From contig JACKOP010000002.1 of NCBI GenBank assembly GCA_024234165.1, positions 62,001 to 126,000 on the forward strand: a stretch of DNA of 64,000 nt, in the 5' to 3' direction. Shown here piece after piece: positions 19,241 through 28,221 of the stretch. Position numbers and translations under genes: made by a program. Position 1 is the stretch's first letter. Every line of letters starts with the position of its first letter. The DNA comes from Pseudomonadales bacterium (lineage in GTDB: Bacteria; Pseudomonadota; Gammaproteobacteria; Pseudomonadales; UBA5518). The notes below the pieces were generated by a model. It saw only the letters and a program-made list of their open reading frames with translations, did no database searches and was not told where the DNA came from.

Positions 19241-19921
19241 TCAGTGGTCGAGGCTGATCCGCAGCGCCGCCGCCACCGCGAGCGGTGCCAGCGTCAGGGC
19301 CAGCAGCGCCAAGGCGCCGAGGATCGCCAGTTGTGGCAGGTAATCGGCGCCCGTCGCCGCGGCATCGACCGCGGCCGTACCGAACACCAGCACCGGCACG
19401 TAGAATGGCAGGATCAACAGCGCGAGCAGGATGCCCCCCTTGCGCAGACCCACGGTCAGTGCCGCGCCGATGCCGCCGACCAGTGACAGCGTCAGCGTGC
19501 CCGCCAGCAGCGACAGCAGCAGCGCCGGCAGCGCTGCCGGCGGCATGTACAGCATCGCGGCCATCACCGGCGACAGCAACGTGAGTGGCAGACCGGTGAC
19601 CAGCCAGTGCACGCCGATCTTCGCGATCACGAGCAGGTACAGGGGATCCGGACTGCGCAGCAACTGCTCCAGTGAACCGTCGTCGTGATCGGAGCGGAAC
19701 ACCATGTCGGTGGACAGCAGCGAGGCGAGCAGCGCCACCACCCAGAGCACCCCCGGCGCGATACGCGCCAGATCGGTCGGCGTCGGACCGATACCCAGCG
19801 GAAACAACGCGATCACGATCACGAAGAACACCAGCGGATTGGCGATCTCACCGGGGCGGCGCAGCGCGATCAGCAGGTCGCGGCGCAACGTGGCACGAAA
19901 CGCCGACTCGATACGCTCCAC
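19241..19921 (-). CDS. ccmB: haem exporter membrane subunit CcmB
   Basis: 226 residues with six hydrophobic helices and the family stretch FRSDHDDGSLEQLL between helices two and three. It is the permease part of the CcmAB ABC complex whose ATP hydrolysis releases holo-CcmE. It starts 3 nt after the ccmA stop. Confidence 0.94.
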   Translation of the reverse strand: MERIESAFRATLRRDLLIALRRPGEIANPLVFFVIVIALFPLGIGPTPTDLARIAPGVLWVVALLASLLSTDMVFRSDHDDGSLEQLLRSPDPLYLLVIAKIGVHWLVTGLPLTLLSPVMAAMLYMPPAALPALLLSLLAGTLTLSLVGGIGAALTVGLRKGGILLALLILPFYVPVLVFGTAAVDAAATGADYLPQLAILGALALLALTLAPLAVAAALRISLDH

Positions 19922-19924
19922 CGT

Positions 19925-20572
19925 TCAGTCCACCATCTGCTGCCCGAGCTCGAGGCGGCGCAAGCCCGGCACTGCCGCGAGCCGGTGATGCGTGGTCAGC
20001 AACACCGCACCACCCTCTGCCGCATGCGTCCCGATCAATGCTTCCAGCCCGGCGACGCCGGCGAGGTCGATCGCCGTGAACGGCTCGTCCAGTATCCACA
20101 GCGCAGCCGTACTGAGCAGCAGCCGTGCCAGCGCGATACGGCGCTTCTGCCCGGCAGACAGCTTCTGCGCCGGCGTGTGCAGATGGCCGCCCAGCCCGAG
20201 CCGTGCCAGCGCTGCCTCGGGCGACACGGGCCGCGACCGCCCCCACAGCGCAACGTGCCAGCGCAGGTTCTCGAGCGGCGTCAGTGCCGGATTCACCGCG
20301 GCATCGTGCCCCAGGAACAGCGACGCGCCGAGATAGTCGTAACGGCAACGCTCGATCGCGGTGCCGCGCCAGCGCACCTCGCCAGTCGCCCGCTGCGACA
20401 GGCCGGCGATCGCGCGCAACATCGTCGTCTTGCCGCAACCGTTCGGCCCGGCGACCTGCAGCACCTCACCGGCGCCTAGCGTGAAAGCCAGATCCTCGAA
20501 CAGCAGCCGCCCGTCACGTTCGCAGCGCAGATCGCGAACCTCGAGCAGGGCAACCGAGGCCTTGTCTGCCAT
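19925..20572 (-). CDS. ccmA: haem exporter ATP-binding protein CcmA
   Basis: 215-residue ABC ATPase: Walker A GPNGCGKTT (42-50), signature KLSAGQKRRIALARLLL, Walker B LWILDEPF and a switch His in TTHHRLA. It is the first gene of the nine-gene leftward ccm operon, divergent from fliK. The ATG at 20572 follows GGAGAAC-type sequence in the 94-nt gap. Confidence 0.95.
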   Translation of the reverse strand: MADKASVALLEVRDLRCERDGRLLFEDLAFTLGAGEVLQVAGPNGCGKTTMLRAIAGLSQRATGEVRWRGTAIERCRYDYLGASLFLGHDAAVNPALTPLENLRWHVALWGRSRPVSPEAALARLGLGGHLHTPAQKLSAGQKRRIALARLLLSTAALWILDEPFTAIDLAGVAGLEALIGTHAAEGGAVLLTTHHRLAAVPGLRRLELGQQMVD

Positions 20573-20708
20573 GCGGGACTTCCAGGAGAACGGGATATGA
20601 TCGACGGCACACCGGCCTGGATGGCATCAACCACCCACGGCCACGGCCGTTATACTCGTCGTCGATGTGGCGATTATATGTGATGGATCCACCCGGCTGG
20701 CAACGCGC

Positions 20709-22085
20709 ATGGACATACCCTCCGCTCGCCTGATGCCATCAGGCATGCCGCGCCTCGAACCGCCGCAGGTCAGCGGCGTGCAGCCGAATGTTGCGCAGCC
20801 GCAGCCACCGTTGACGGAGCCGCTGCTGAATGCACGGGTGATCACCGCACGTCCTGCCAGCGGTGGCGGCTGGATCCTCGAACTCGCGCTCGACGGCGAA
20901 ACCATCGATGCCCGCAGCCCGCACCCGCTGCCCGGCGGTACGCGCCTGTTGCTGCAGCCACTGTCTGCCGGGCGTGTCCGTGTCGCGCAGATTCTGCCTC
21001 CCCAGGACGGGGCCCAGGTGCTCACGCAGGCGCTGCGCAGCGCCCTGCCGGTGCAGTTGCCGCTGCACGAGGCGCTTGCGACGCTGGCCGCCGCAGCCAG
21101 GGATGCCGGCCTGCCGCCACCGCTTGCAGCTCGCCTGCGCGAACTGCTGGCGCGTGCTCCATCCGCACAGCAGCTCGCTTCCGCCCACGGGCTGCGCAGC
21201 GCAGTTCTCGACAGCGGTGGATTCCTCGAAGCACGCCTGCAGCGACTGGCGGCCACCCGCACGACGGGTACTGCCCACACCGCAGCAACGCACGGCGCGG
21301 CTGCTGCCCGGGTCAATGGCCCGGCCACTGCACCGGGACAAGCGACGCCATCGCGTATCGCGAGCGAACTGCTGGCGTCCATGCGCCGGCTGTTGCGAAG
21401 CCCCCGCGATCCATCACGCCCGGCAGACTCACTGCTGCCGACTGCAGCAACCACGCTCGCCCCCCCGGCCCGCCACGGCATCGCCAACGACCTGAAGGCA
21501 GCCCTGCTCGGCGTGCTGGCCGAACTCGCCAGCACGCCAGGCGCAAAGCCCGCACACGCGCTGCAACGCGAGCCGACAGTCGCTGCCGAAGAGGCGGCGC
21601 AGGCTGCAAGGCTGATCGAGGAAATCCTGCTTGCCGTGCGCGGTGCACTGGCGCGTACACGCGTGCACCAGATCGCGGCCCACCCCGACAACCCGCACCG
21701 GCCGGACAATCCGCCGCTGCAGGCGTGGAGCGTGGAACTCCCGATCGCGCGCAGCGGCGGTTTCGATGCGCTGGAACTGCGCATCGAGGACCACGGCACG
21801 GACCGCGACACGGGCGACACCCGGCAACGCGTCTGGCAGGTGCAGTTGCGTCTGCAACTCGAGGAACTCGGCACGCTGCACGCGCGGCTGGTGCTGAACG
21901 GCGAGCGCCTGGCGACCACGCTGTGGCTTGCCGACCCGCAGGCGCTGGCGCGAGCGCGGGCCGCACTCGCCGAGCTCGGCGACTTGCTGCGCGCCCAAGG
22001 GGTGGAGGTCACCCGCCTGGATTGCCTGGAGGGTGCCCCTGCGGCTGCCCCGTCGGCAACGCGCCTGCTCGAGGTCAGGACCTGA
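20709..22085 (+). CDS. fliK: flagellar hook-length control protein FliK-like
   Basis: About 458 residues. The N-terminal two thirds are Ala/Pro/Arg-rich and low in order. The last ~100 residues form the conserved hook-length control domain (WQVQLRLQLEELGTLHARLVLNGERLATTLWL). FliK measures hook length and switches FlhB export specificity. I prefer ATG 20709 (MDIPSARLMP); a GTG at 20667 would add 14 residues, and neither has a strong ribosome site. A TATACT box at 20651-20656 could be the -10. The neighbouring flhX overlaps its stop by 1 nt. It could be a second FliK if another copy lies in the main flagellar cluster. Confidence 0.8.
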   Translation: MDIPSARLMPSGMPRLEPPQVSGVQPNVAQPQPPLTEPLLNARVITARPASGGGWILELALDGETIDARSPHPLPGGTRLLLQPLSAGRVRVAQILPPQDGAQVLTQALRSALPVQLPLHEALATLAAAARDAGLPPPLAARLRELLARAPSAQQLASAHGLRSAVLDSGGFLEARLQRLAATRTTGTAHTAATHGAAAARVNGPATAPGQATPSRIASELLASMRRLLRSPRDPSRPADSLLPTAATTLAPPARHGIANDLKAALLGVLAELASTPGAKPAHALQREPTVAAEEAAQAARLIEEILLAVRGALARTRVHQIAAHPDNPHRPDNPPLQAWSVELPIARSGGFDALELRIEDHGTDRDTGDTRQRVWQVQLRLQLEELGTLHARLVLNGERLATTLWLADPQALARARAALAELGDLLRAQGVEVTRLDCLEGAPAAAPSATRLLEVRT

Positions 22086-22417
22086 TGAGCACTGCGCAGC
22101 AGGGTGTGCGGCGTGCCATCGCGCTCGAATACGACGGTGCGAACGCACCGCGCATCAGCGCACTGGGTCATGACGCACTGGCCGAGCAGATCATCGCGAT
22201 CGCCCGTGAACACGGCGTGCCGATGCTGGAGAATGCGGAGCTCGCCGGCTTGCTCGCACAGCTCGATCCGGGCGACGAAATTCCCGCGACGCTCTACCGT
22301 TGCGTGGCACAGATCATCGCGTTTGCGTACCGACTGCGTGGGCGCTTGCCACCAGGCTGGCAGCCCGGCGACGAAGCCGGCAGATCAGACGACGGCGCGT
22401 GGTTCACCGAGCCGTGA
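22085..22417 (+). CDS. FlhB C-terminal homologue (EscU/YscU/FlhX type)
   Basis: 110 residues from ATG 22085, which shares one base with the fliK stop (TGATG). It resembles only the cytoplasmic C-terminal domain of FlhB (AIALEYDGANAPRISALGHDALAEQIIAIAREHGVPMLENAELAGLL...EIPATLYRCVAQIIAF, here abbreviated in the middle). It lacks the membrane part and the NPTH autocleavage site. Such FlhX proteins can partly replace the FlhB C-terminal fragment. Its 3' end overlaps the convergent DUF2802 gene by 33 nt. Confidence 0.85.
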   Translation: MSTAQQGVRRAIALEYDGANAPRISALGHDALAEQIIAIAREHGVPMLENAELAGLLAQLDPGDEIPATLYRCVAQIIAFAYRLRGRLPPGWQPGDEAGRSDDGAWFTEP

Positions 22418-22741
22418 ACGGAGCAAGCGCGACAGGCGCTGCTCTGCATCCTCGTCCACCCCGACGTCTGCAGCGGTTACGCACGGGGTCTCGCGCTTGC
22501 CAGGCCGTGTTCCGCTACCTTCCACTGCCGCAAGCCGCTGGCGCAGCTCGCGCAGCTCCGACTCCAACCCGGTGAGCTGGCGGCCGATCACCACACTGGC
22601 GTTGGTGTAGGTGCGCAGCGCCTCCTCGAGGCGCGTGCAACGCGCTCGCATCTGCCTGCGCAAACTGTGCACCCAGCCCCAGCCGGACACTGCCGCCAGC
22701 ACGATTCCTGCTGCGACCAGCAGCAGTTGCGCCGTTTCCAT
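22385..22741 (-). CDS. DUF2802 family membrane protein of the flagellar locus
   Basis: 118 residues: one N-terminal membrane helix (LLLVAAGIVLAAVSGWGWV), a coiled coil (about 30-75, with TRLEEALRTYTNASVVIGRQLTGLESELREL), and a charged tail. The ASVVIGRQ stretch is the DUF2802 signature. In Pseudomonas this gene follows cheW at the end of the fliA-che-mot cluster; here it follows parA directly. Function unknown. Its end overlaps flhX on the other strand by 33 nt. Confidence 0.75.
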   Translation of the reverse strand: METAQLLLVAAGIVLAAVSGWGWVHSLRRQMRARCTRLEEALRTYTNASVVIGRQLTGLESELRELRQRLAAVEGSGTRPGKRETPCVTAADVGVDEDAEQRLSRLLRSRLGEPRAVV

Positions 22742-22821
22742 CGTTCGCCTCCCCGTCGGCTGCTACGGACTGTCGGAAATCCGTCGTTCCCGGGGCTGCA
22801 ATGCAAGTGTCTTGCCAGCCA

Positions 22822-23622
22822 TCAGGAACCCAGTCCTCGCGCAGGTTCCGGGCGCATCTCGACACCCAGACCACGCAGCAGCGCCGCATAGGCGAGCACC
22901 CCGCGGCTTGCCGGTGCCAGCAACGAGGGAAAGGCGCCGCGCAGGCTGGCTTCGCGAAACACGTTGTCGAGTGGTACCACGGCATCGCCAACCCGATCGC
23001 CAAAGGTGCGCACCAGCGCACGCAGCCCCCGTGTGGCCGCCTCACTGTCGGCGTCGTACATCGTCGGGACCACGGTCCATTGCAGCTCGCGCCGGCGTGC
23101 CCGTGCCACCATGCCGAGCGTGTGCGCCATGCGTTCGAGCCCCTTGATCGCGAGATAGTCGGTCTGCACCGGCAACACCAGTCGCTGGCTGGCCGCAAGT
23201 GCATTGATCAGCAACACGCCCAGCACCGGAGGAGTATCGATCAACACATGATCGAAGCGCGTGCCGAGCGTGGCCAGCGCTCGCGCCAGACGCAGCCCCA
23301 CCCCTTCTTCGGAGCGGAACTGGCGCTCCACGGTGGCCAGCCCCGGCATGGCCGGCCAGAGCATCACCTCGGGCAACGCGCTCGGCAACAACCCGGCGGC
23401 AAGCGCCGCCGCTGTCGGCGGACGTGGTTCGCGGAAGAGTTCGAAGGTCCCGCGCGCCAGGCGCGTGCCGTCATGGCGAAAATAGGCCGTCAGCGAGCCC
23501 TGCGGATCGAGGTCGATCATCAGCACCCGCCGCCCCGCTTCGCCGAGCAGACCCGCACAGCAGACGACAGTGGTCGTCTTGCCGACGCCACCCTTCTGGT
23601 TCGCTACTGCCCATATCTCCAA
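22822..23622 (-). CDS. ParA-family ATPase of the flagellar/motility locus
   Basis: 266 residues with the deviant Walker A KGGVGKTT (11-18), LMIDLDPQGSLT and LIDTPPVLGVLL, typical of ParA/Soj ATPases. The start is TTG (23622) preceded by GAGGA; no ATG fits the conserved IWAVANQKGG start. In Pseudomonas the homologue sits between motD and cheW and is tied to polar placement of chemotaxis proteins. Here it is retained although no che gene is visible nearby. It lies 31 nt after motD on the same strand. Confidence 0.88.
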   Translation of the reverse strand: MEIWAVANQKGGVGKTTTVVCCAGLLGEAGRRVLMIDLDPQGSLTAYFRHDGTRLARGTFELFREPRPPTAAALAAGLLPSALPEVMLWPAMPGLATVERQFRSEEGVGLRLARALATLGTRFDHVLIDTPPVLGVLLINALAASQRLVLPVQTDYLAIKGLERMAHTLGMVARARRRELQWTVVPTMYDADSEAATRGLRALVRTFGDRVGDAVVPLDNVFREASLRGAFPSLLAPASRGVLAYAALLRGLGVEMRPEPARGLGS

Positions 23623-23653
23623 CCGGCTTTCCTCACGATCTGCGCTACCCGCA

Positions 23654-24631
23654 TCAACGCGGGTTCGTGGCCGCAGGCCCCGTCACGGTCGCATCCCGAC
23701 CCGCAGCACCGGTCGTGAGGATAACGCCTTCGCCCCCCGGCTGGCGAACCGTGGCCGCATCGGATCCGCTACCGGCGTTTGCAGTCGGCGGTGGTACCGC
23801 AGTCGGATCGGACGCCTGCGGACGAATGCGCGGCAACTCCGGGCGCAGCCGCGCGTTGCGCGACAGCATCAACACCACCCGCCGGTTATCGGCACGCCCT
23901 GCCTCGGTCGCGTTGCTGGCCACCGGCTGGAATTCGCCGTATCCGATCGCTGCCAGTCGCCCCGGTGCAATGCCGAATTCGGTGAACAGCTTGACGATGG
24001 TCGCGGCGCGTGCCGCCGACAGCTCCCAGTTCGAGGGAAACGTGCCGGTGGCGATCGGCCGGTCATCGGTGAAGCCCTCGACGCGGATCGGCAACGCGCT
24101 GGCACGCACCGCGTCGGCCAGTTGTTGCAGGATCGGGCGCGCGTGCGTGCCTATCGATGCCTCGCCGCTGGCGAACAGCAGGCTCGACTTGAGCTCGATC
24201 TCCAGCCACTCCTCGGTACCGTGTACCGACAGCTGACCGCTGGCGACCAGACCGGCAAACTCCTCCTCCACGCGCTGCGAAATGCGCCGGAACTCCTCGG
24301 GGAGTTGCGGCTCGGACGTGGTTGCACGCGGCCCCTGCTCCTCGCTGCGCCCGGACTGCGGCTGCTGCTCGGGTGCCTGCGTCGCGTCGCTGACCACACC
24401 GGGCATCACCGCTGCAACCGGCTCACCGACCTGGATGGGAACGATGCTGGTCGGTGGTATGTTGAAAGCCTTCGTCAGGGTCTGCGAGAGCACGCGGAAC
24501 TTGCTCTCGTCACGGTGCGATACCGAGTACATCACGATGAAGAATGCCAGCAGCAACGTGAGGAAATCCGCATACGACACCATCCAGCGCTCGTGGCTGA
24601 TTGCGTCCTCGCGAATCACGCGTCGTGCCAT
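23654..24631 (-). CDS. motD: flagellar stator protein MotD (MotB family)
   Basis: 325 residues: a short cytoplasmic start, one membrane helix (WMVSYADFLTLLLAFFIVMYSVS) with the proton-carrying Asp in SYADF, a plug/linker region, and a C-terminal OmpA-like peptidoglycan-binding domain (VEGFTDDRPIATGTFPSNWELSAARA, then GRADNRRVVLMLSR). It anchors the stator to the wall. The Pro/Ala-rich tail is variable. It lies 15 nt after motC. Confidence 0.93.
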   Translation of the reverse strand: MARRVIREDAISHERWMVSYADFLTLLLAFFIVMYSVSHRDESKFRVLSQTLTKAFNIPPTSIVPIQVGEPVAAVMPGVVSDATQAPEQQPQSGRSEEQGPRATTSEPQLPEEFRRISQRVEEEFAGLVASGQLSVHGTEEWLEIELKSSLLFASGEASIGTHARPILQQLADAVRASALPIRVEGFTDDRPIATGTFPSNWELSAARAATIVKLFTEFGIAPGRLAAIGYGEFQPVASNATEAGRADNRRVVLMLSRNARLRPELPRIRPQASDPTAVPPPTANAGSGSDAATVRQPGGEGVILTTGAAGRDATVTGPAATNPR

Positions 24632-24646
24632 GAGGTGAGTATCCGG

Positions 24647-25417
24647 CTAGCCCAGGTAACCCGTCAGGCGCATCTCGATCGACCGCGGATTCTCGCCATC
24701 GGCGATCGCGATGATGCCCTCGATGATCATCTCGCGGTACTGTGCCGCCTCGCGCACGCAACTGCGCAGCTTGCTCGCGATCGGCAGAAAAAACAGATTC
24801 GCCAGCGCCACCCCGTAGATCGTGGCCACGAAGGCCACCGCGATACCGGGGCCCACGCGCCCCGGATCCTCGAGGTTGCCCATCACGTGAATCAGCCCGA
24901 CCACCGCGCCGATGATCCCGATCGTCGGAGCGTAGCCACCCATGCTTTCGTAGAACTTCGCAGCATCCACGTCGCGCTGCTCGCGCAGCCACGACTCGCT
25001 CTCCAGCACGGTACGGATCGTCTCGGGCTCGCTGCCGTCGACCAGCAACTGCAGGCCCTTGCGCGCGAATGCATCCTTCTCGAGTTCTGCCACCGTCTCC
25101 AGTCCCAGCAGCCCCTCCCGGCGTGCCGTCGTCGCCCAGCGCACCATCCGCGCCACACCGTCGGCAAAACGCTGGCGCGGCGGGATGAACACCCAGCGCA
25201 GCATCGTGAGCGCGCGTTGCAGGGCGTTCAGCGGCATCTGCAGCAGACCGGCACCGACGGTGCCACCGAACACCAGTACCGCAGCGGGCAGGTTCACCAG
25301 CGAGGACAACTCGCCACCCTCGAGGAAATTGCCACCGACCACCGCGAAGAATCCCAACGCGATTCCAGCCAGGCTCAGCACGTCCATCCGGCCCGTGTCC
25401 CTCACCGGCGCCTTCAT
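24647..25417 (-). CDS. motC: flagellar stator protein MotC (MotA family)
   Basis: 256 residues with four membrane helices, the MotA cytoplasmic loop (LRWVFIPPRQRFADGVARMVRWA) and the conserved helix 3-4 region (PTIGIIGAVVGLIHVMGNLEDP). The frame opens at ATG 25417, overlapping the fliA stop by 4 nt; the conserved MDVLSLAGIALGF start is an ATG ten codons later (25387). With MotD it forms the proton-driven stator. In Pseudomonas cheY, cheZ, cheA and cheB separate fliA from motC; here nothing does. Confidence 0.93.
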   Translation of the reverse strand: MKAPVRDTGRMDVLSLAGIALGFFAVVGGNFLEGGELSSLVNLPAAVLVFGGTVGAGLLQMPLNALQRALTMLRWVFIPPRQRFADGVARMVRWATTARREGLLGLETVAELEKDAFARKGLQLLVDGSEPETIRTVLESESWLREQRDVDAAKFYESMGGYAPTIGIIGAVVGLIHVMGNLEDPGRVGPGIAVAFVATIYGVALANLFFLPIASKLRSCVREAAQYREMIIEGIIAIADGENPRSIEMRLTGYLG

Positions 25418-26121
25418 GTGGTGCTCCCGGCGAAACGCACGCGCAGGCGCTGCGTCGCCTGGCTCAGGATCTGGCTGACTCGCGACTCGCTCACTTCCAG
25501 CACCAGTCCGATCTCCTTCAGGTTCAGTTCCTCGCCGTAATAGAGCGACAACGCCAGGCGTTCGCGTTCGGGCAGTCGTTCGATCGCCGCAGCCACCGCG
25601 GCAGCCGTGCGTTCCCGCACGACCTGCTCGGCCGGATCGTCGTCTGCCCCCACAGGCTGAGCACGTTCTCCCTGCGTGTCGTCCAGCAGTTCATCGAGGC
25701 TGAACAGCCGGCAACCGAGCGTGTCCTGCAGCAACCCGTGATACTCCGTGAGTCCGACTCCCAGTTCGCGCGCGATCGCTGCATCGCCGGCGTCGCCCCC
25801 ACTGCGTGCCTCGACCGCGCGGATCGCCGTGGCCACCCGCCGCGCGTTGCGGTGCACCGAGCGCGGCGCCCAGTCTCCACGCCTGATTTCATCGATCATC
25901 GCACCGCGTATGCGGATGCCCGCAAAGGTCTCGAAGCTCGCACCGCGCCCGGCCTCGAAACTGCCAGCGGCCTCCAGCAGCCCGATCATTCCTGCCTGCA
26001 TCAGGTCCTCCACGCTCACCGATGCCGGCAGCCGACCCAGCAGATGGTAGGCGATGCGCCGTACCAGCGGCGCATGGCGGGTGATCAGTTCATCAGGCCC
26101 CGTCGCCCCCGTCTTGTACAT
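25414..26121 (-). CDS. fliA: flagellar sigma factor FliA (sigma-28)
   Basis: 235 residues from ATG 26121, a normal FliA length and the first start after fleN. Regions 2 (HAPLVRRIAYHLLGRLPASVSVEDLMQAG, shown in part), 3 and 4 (NLKEIGLVLEVSESRVSQIL) are intact. It directs late flagellar genes and is held by FlgM, which is not in this window. It overlaps motC by 4 nt and lies 25 nt after fleN. Confidence 0.95.
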   Translation of the reverse strand: MYKTGATGPDELITRHAPLVRRIAYHLLGRLPASVSVEDLMQAGMIGLLEAAGSFEAGRGASFETFAGIRIRGAMIDEIRRGDWAPRSVHRNARRVATAIRAVEARSGGDAGDAAIARELGVGLTEYHGLLQDTLGCRLFSLDELLDDTQGERAQPVGADDDPAEQVVRERTAAAVAAAIERLPERERLALSLYYGEELNLKEIGLVLEVSESRVSQILSQATQRLRVRFAGSTT

Positions 26122-26146
26122 CACGCCACTGCCCGTTGGCACGATC

Positions 26147-26980
26147 TCAGCACGTCGCGGGCACCAACAACTGTTCGACGAAGAACTGCAGGTGTCCGCT
26201 CGGACCCGACGGCACCGGCCAGCGATCGACGCGCTGTGCGAGTTCACGAAACGCCTGCGCCGCGCGCGAGCGCGGTGCTCCGGTCAGCACCGGACGCTGA
26301 CGCTGGATGCACCTGCGCACCAGATCGTCGTGCGGGATGAAACCGGCGTCGAGCAGCGCCACGTCGAGGAAGCGCTCGCACACCTGTGCCAGTTTGGTGT
26401 ACAGCGCGGCGCCTTCCTGCGGGCTGCGCACCATGTTGCCGAGCAGGCGAAAGCGCTCCATGGCGTGATCGCGGTGCAGCAGCTTGATCAGGGCATACGC
26501 GTCGGCCAGCGAGGACGGCTCATCGCAGGCAACCACGATGCACTCCTGCGCCGCGCGCACGAAGCTCACCACCGACTCGGCAATGCCCGCTGCCGTGTCG
26601 ATGATCAGCACGTCGAGCGTATCCGCAATATCACTGAACGCGTGGATCAGGCCTGCATGCTCGCGCGGGTGCAACGAAACCATCGACTGCGTACCGGATG
26701 AAGCCGGAATGATGCGGATTCCGCCGGGACCGTCGAGCAGGATCTGTTCGAGCGTGCAGGTACCGGCCAGCACCTCGGCCAGCGTGTGGCGCGGGCGCAA
26801 TCCGAGCAGCACGTCGACGTTCGCGAGTCCGAGGTCCGCATCGAGCAGCACCACCCGCCGGCCGAGTTCCGCCAGCGCAATCGCGAGATTGATCGACACG
26901 CTGGTCTTGCCGACGCCTCCCTTGCCTCCGGTCACGGCGATGACCTGCGCCGGTCGACCGGATTCCTGCGCCGGTGTCAT
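26147..26980 (-). CDS. fleN: flagellar number regulator FleN (MinD-like ATPase)
   Basis: 277 residues from ATG 26980, chosen for AGGGAG 6 nt upstream and for agreement with FleN lengths. An upstream in-frame start would overlap flhF. Deviant Walker A GGKGGVGKTS, LLDADLGLANVDVLLGL and LIIDTAAGI mark the MinD/FleN family. FleN restrains the master activator FleQ and so limits the number of polar flagella. It sits after flhF, the polar placement GTPase. Confidence 0.93.
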   Translation of the reverse strand: MTPAQESGRPAQVIAVTGGKGGVGKTSVSINLAIALAELGRRVVLLDADLGLANVDVLLGLRPRHTLAEVLAGTCTLEQILLDGPGGIRIIPASSGTQSMVSLHPREHAGLIHAFSDIADTLDVLIIDTAAGIAESVVSFVRAAQECIVVACDEPSSLADAYALIKLLHRDHAMERFRLLGNMVRSPQEGAALYTKLAQVCERFLDVALLDAGFIPHDDLVRRCIQRQRPVLTGAPRSRAAQAFRELAQRVDRWPVPSGPSGHLQFFVEQLLVPATC

Positions 26981-27002
26981 GCCTGGCTCCCTGGGTGATG
27001 TT

Positions 27003-28199
27003 TCATCTGCTGATTCTAGCCGCATCGAAGCCTTCTGCACCCGGGTCGAAACGACCCGCAGCCAGCGCGGCGTGCCTCTCCCCCGGCGCAGATCCGGTAT
27101 CCGGATCGAGTTTCACGGCGTGTGCGACCAGTTCATTGCCCGTGCCCACGTGCAGGTCGGCCGGAATCTCCGGCCCGTCGCTGGTGTAGGCCAGCGGCAG
27201 GCGCGCGCGCCACAGCACGCCGATGATCTCACCGAGGCTGGTGGCCTCGTCGAGCCGCGTGACCACTGCGGCGACCGGCCGACACGCGCCGTAGTCACGC
27301 ATCGCTGCCTCGAGGCACGCGTACTGTGCGGTTGCCGGCAGCACCAGCAGCGTCGAGACCCGTGCCGACAGCTCTCCCAGCTCGCTGATCCGTGCCGCCA
27401 CGGGTGCCGAACCACGAGACAAACCCGCCGTATCGACCAGTACCAGTCGCGCCTCGGGAAACTCGTGCAACAGATCATCCAGCGACTCGCCGGCACGCGC
27501 GGCACGAAACGGTACGCCGAGCAGGCGAGCGACCGTGCGCAGCATGTCGGCACCACCGATGCGCGAGCCGTCCATGCTGAGCAGCACCAGCCCCTGGGTG
27601 CCGTGCTCGAGTGCGTGACGCACCGCGAGCTTGCATACCGTCGTCGTCTTGCCGGCACCGGTGGGACCCGCACATGCCCAGACACCCTCCTGGACGACCG
27701 AATCGCCGATTCCACCGAGACCGGCGGCAATGCGCTCCAGCGTGAGGGTCCAGGCAGTCTCCTCGTCCAGCCCCGGACCGGATTGTGCGACCAGTTCGCG
27801 CACCATGACGTTCGGAATGCCGAGTTGCGTGAGGCGTCGCCAGATGCTCCCTTCGACGCCGGGACCGAATGCCGTGCGCGCGCCCCGGATCTCGGCCAGG
27901 CTCTGATCGAGCAGTGCACGCATGCTGCGCAGCTCGGATTGCAGTTCCTGCAGTTGCCACGCCGCCGGGCTCTCGGCTCCCACCGCAGCCCGTGCCTCGA
28001 CCCGATCCGCCGGCGACAGGACGGGGACACCGTCGGCTCGTGTCGCGGCAAGCGCTGACTGCATCTCCGGCGCCGCGACGATCTCCACACCGCCAAGGAC
28101 CCGGCGGTTCGACAGGATCATCGCGTCCGGGCCGAGTTGCTCGCGCACCAGCCGCAGCGCGGTCTTCGCATCGGGTCCCACGATCCTCTTGAGTTCCAC
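27003..28199 (-). CDS. flhF: flagellar placement GTPase FlhF
   Basis: 398 residues from GTG 28199, which has GGGAGG 8 nt upstream and starts VELKRIVGPDAKTALRLVRE as family members do. A GTG at 28220 would add seven residues. The N-terminal B domain is followed by a linker and an SRP-type NG GTPase domain with P-loop GPTGAGKTT (about 178), VLVDTAGLSRGSA and a guanine-binding TRLDEA (TKxD-like). It marks the pole for flagellum assembly. It begins 22 nt after flhA. Confidence 0.93.
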   Translation of the reverse strand: MELKRIVGPDAKTALRLVREQLGPDAMILSNRRVLGGVEIVAAPEMQSALAATRADGVPVLSPADRVEARAAVGAESPAAWQLQELQSELRSMRALLDQSLAEIRGARTAFGPGVEGSIWRRLTQLGIPNVMVRELVAQSGPGLDEETAWTLTLERIAAGLGGIGDSVVQEGVWACAGPTGAGKTTTVCKLAVRHALEHGTQGLVLLSMDGSRIGGADMLRTVARLLGVPFRAARAGESLDDLLHEFPEARLVLVDTAGLSRGSAPVAARISELGELSARVSTLLVLPATAQYACLEAAMRDYGACRPVAAVVTRLDEATSLGEIIGVLWRARLPLAYTSDGPEIPADLHVGTGNELVAHAVKLDPDTGSAPGERHAALAAGRFDPGAEGFDAARISR

Positions 28200-28221
28200 G
28201 TCATCACCCTCCCTTGCCACC

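Noticed and set aside
20627..22213. 528-residue Ser/Arg-rich minus-strand frame
   Set aside because: Shadow of fliK; no ribosome site or motif.
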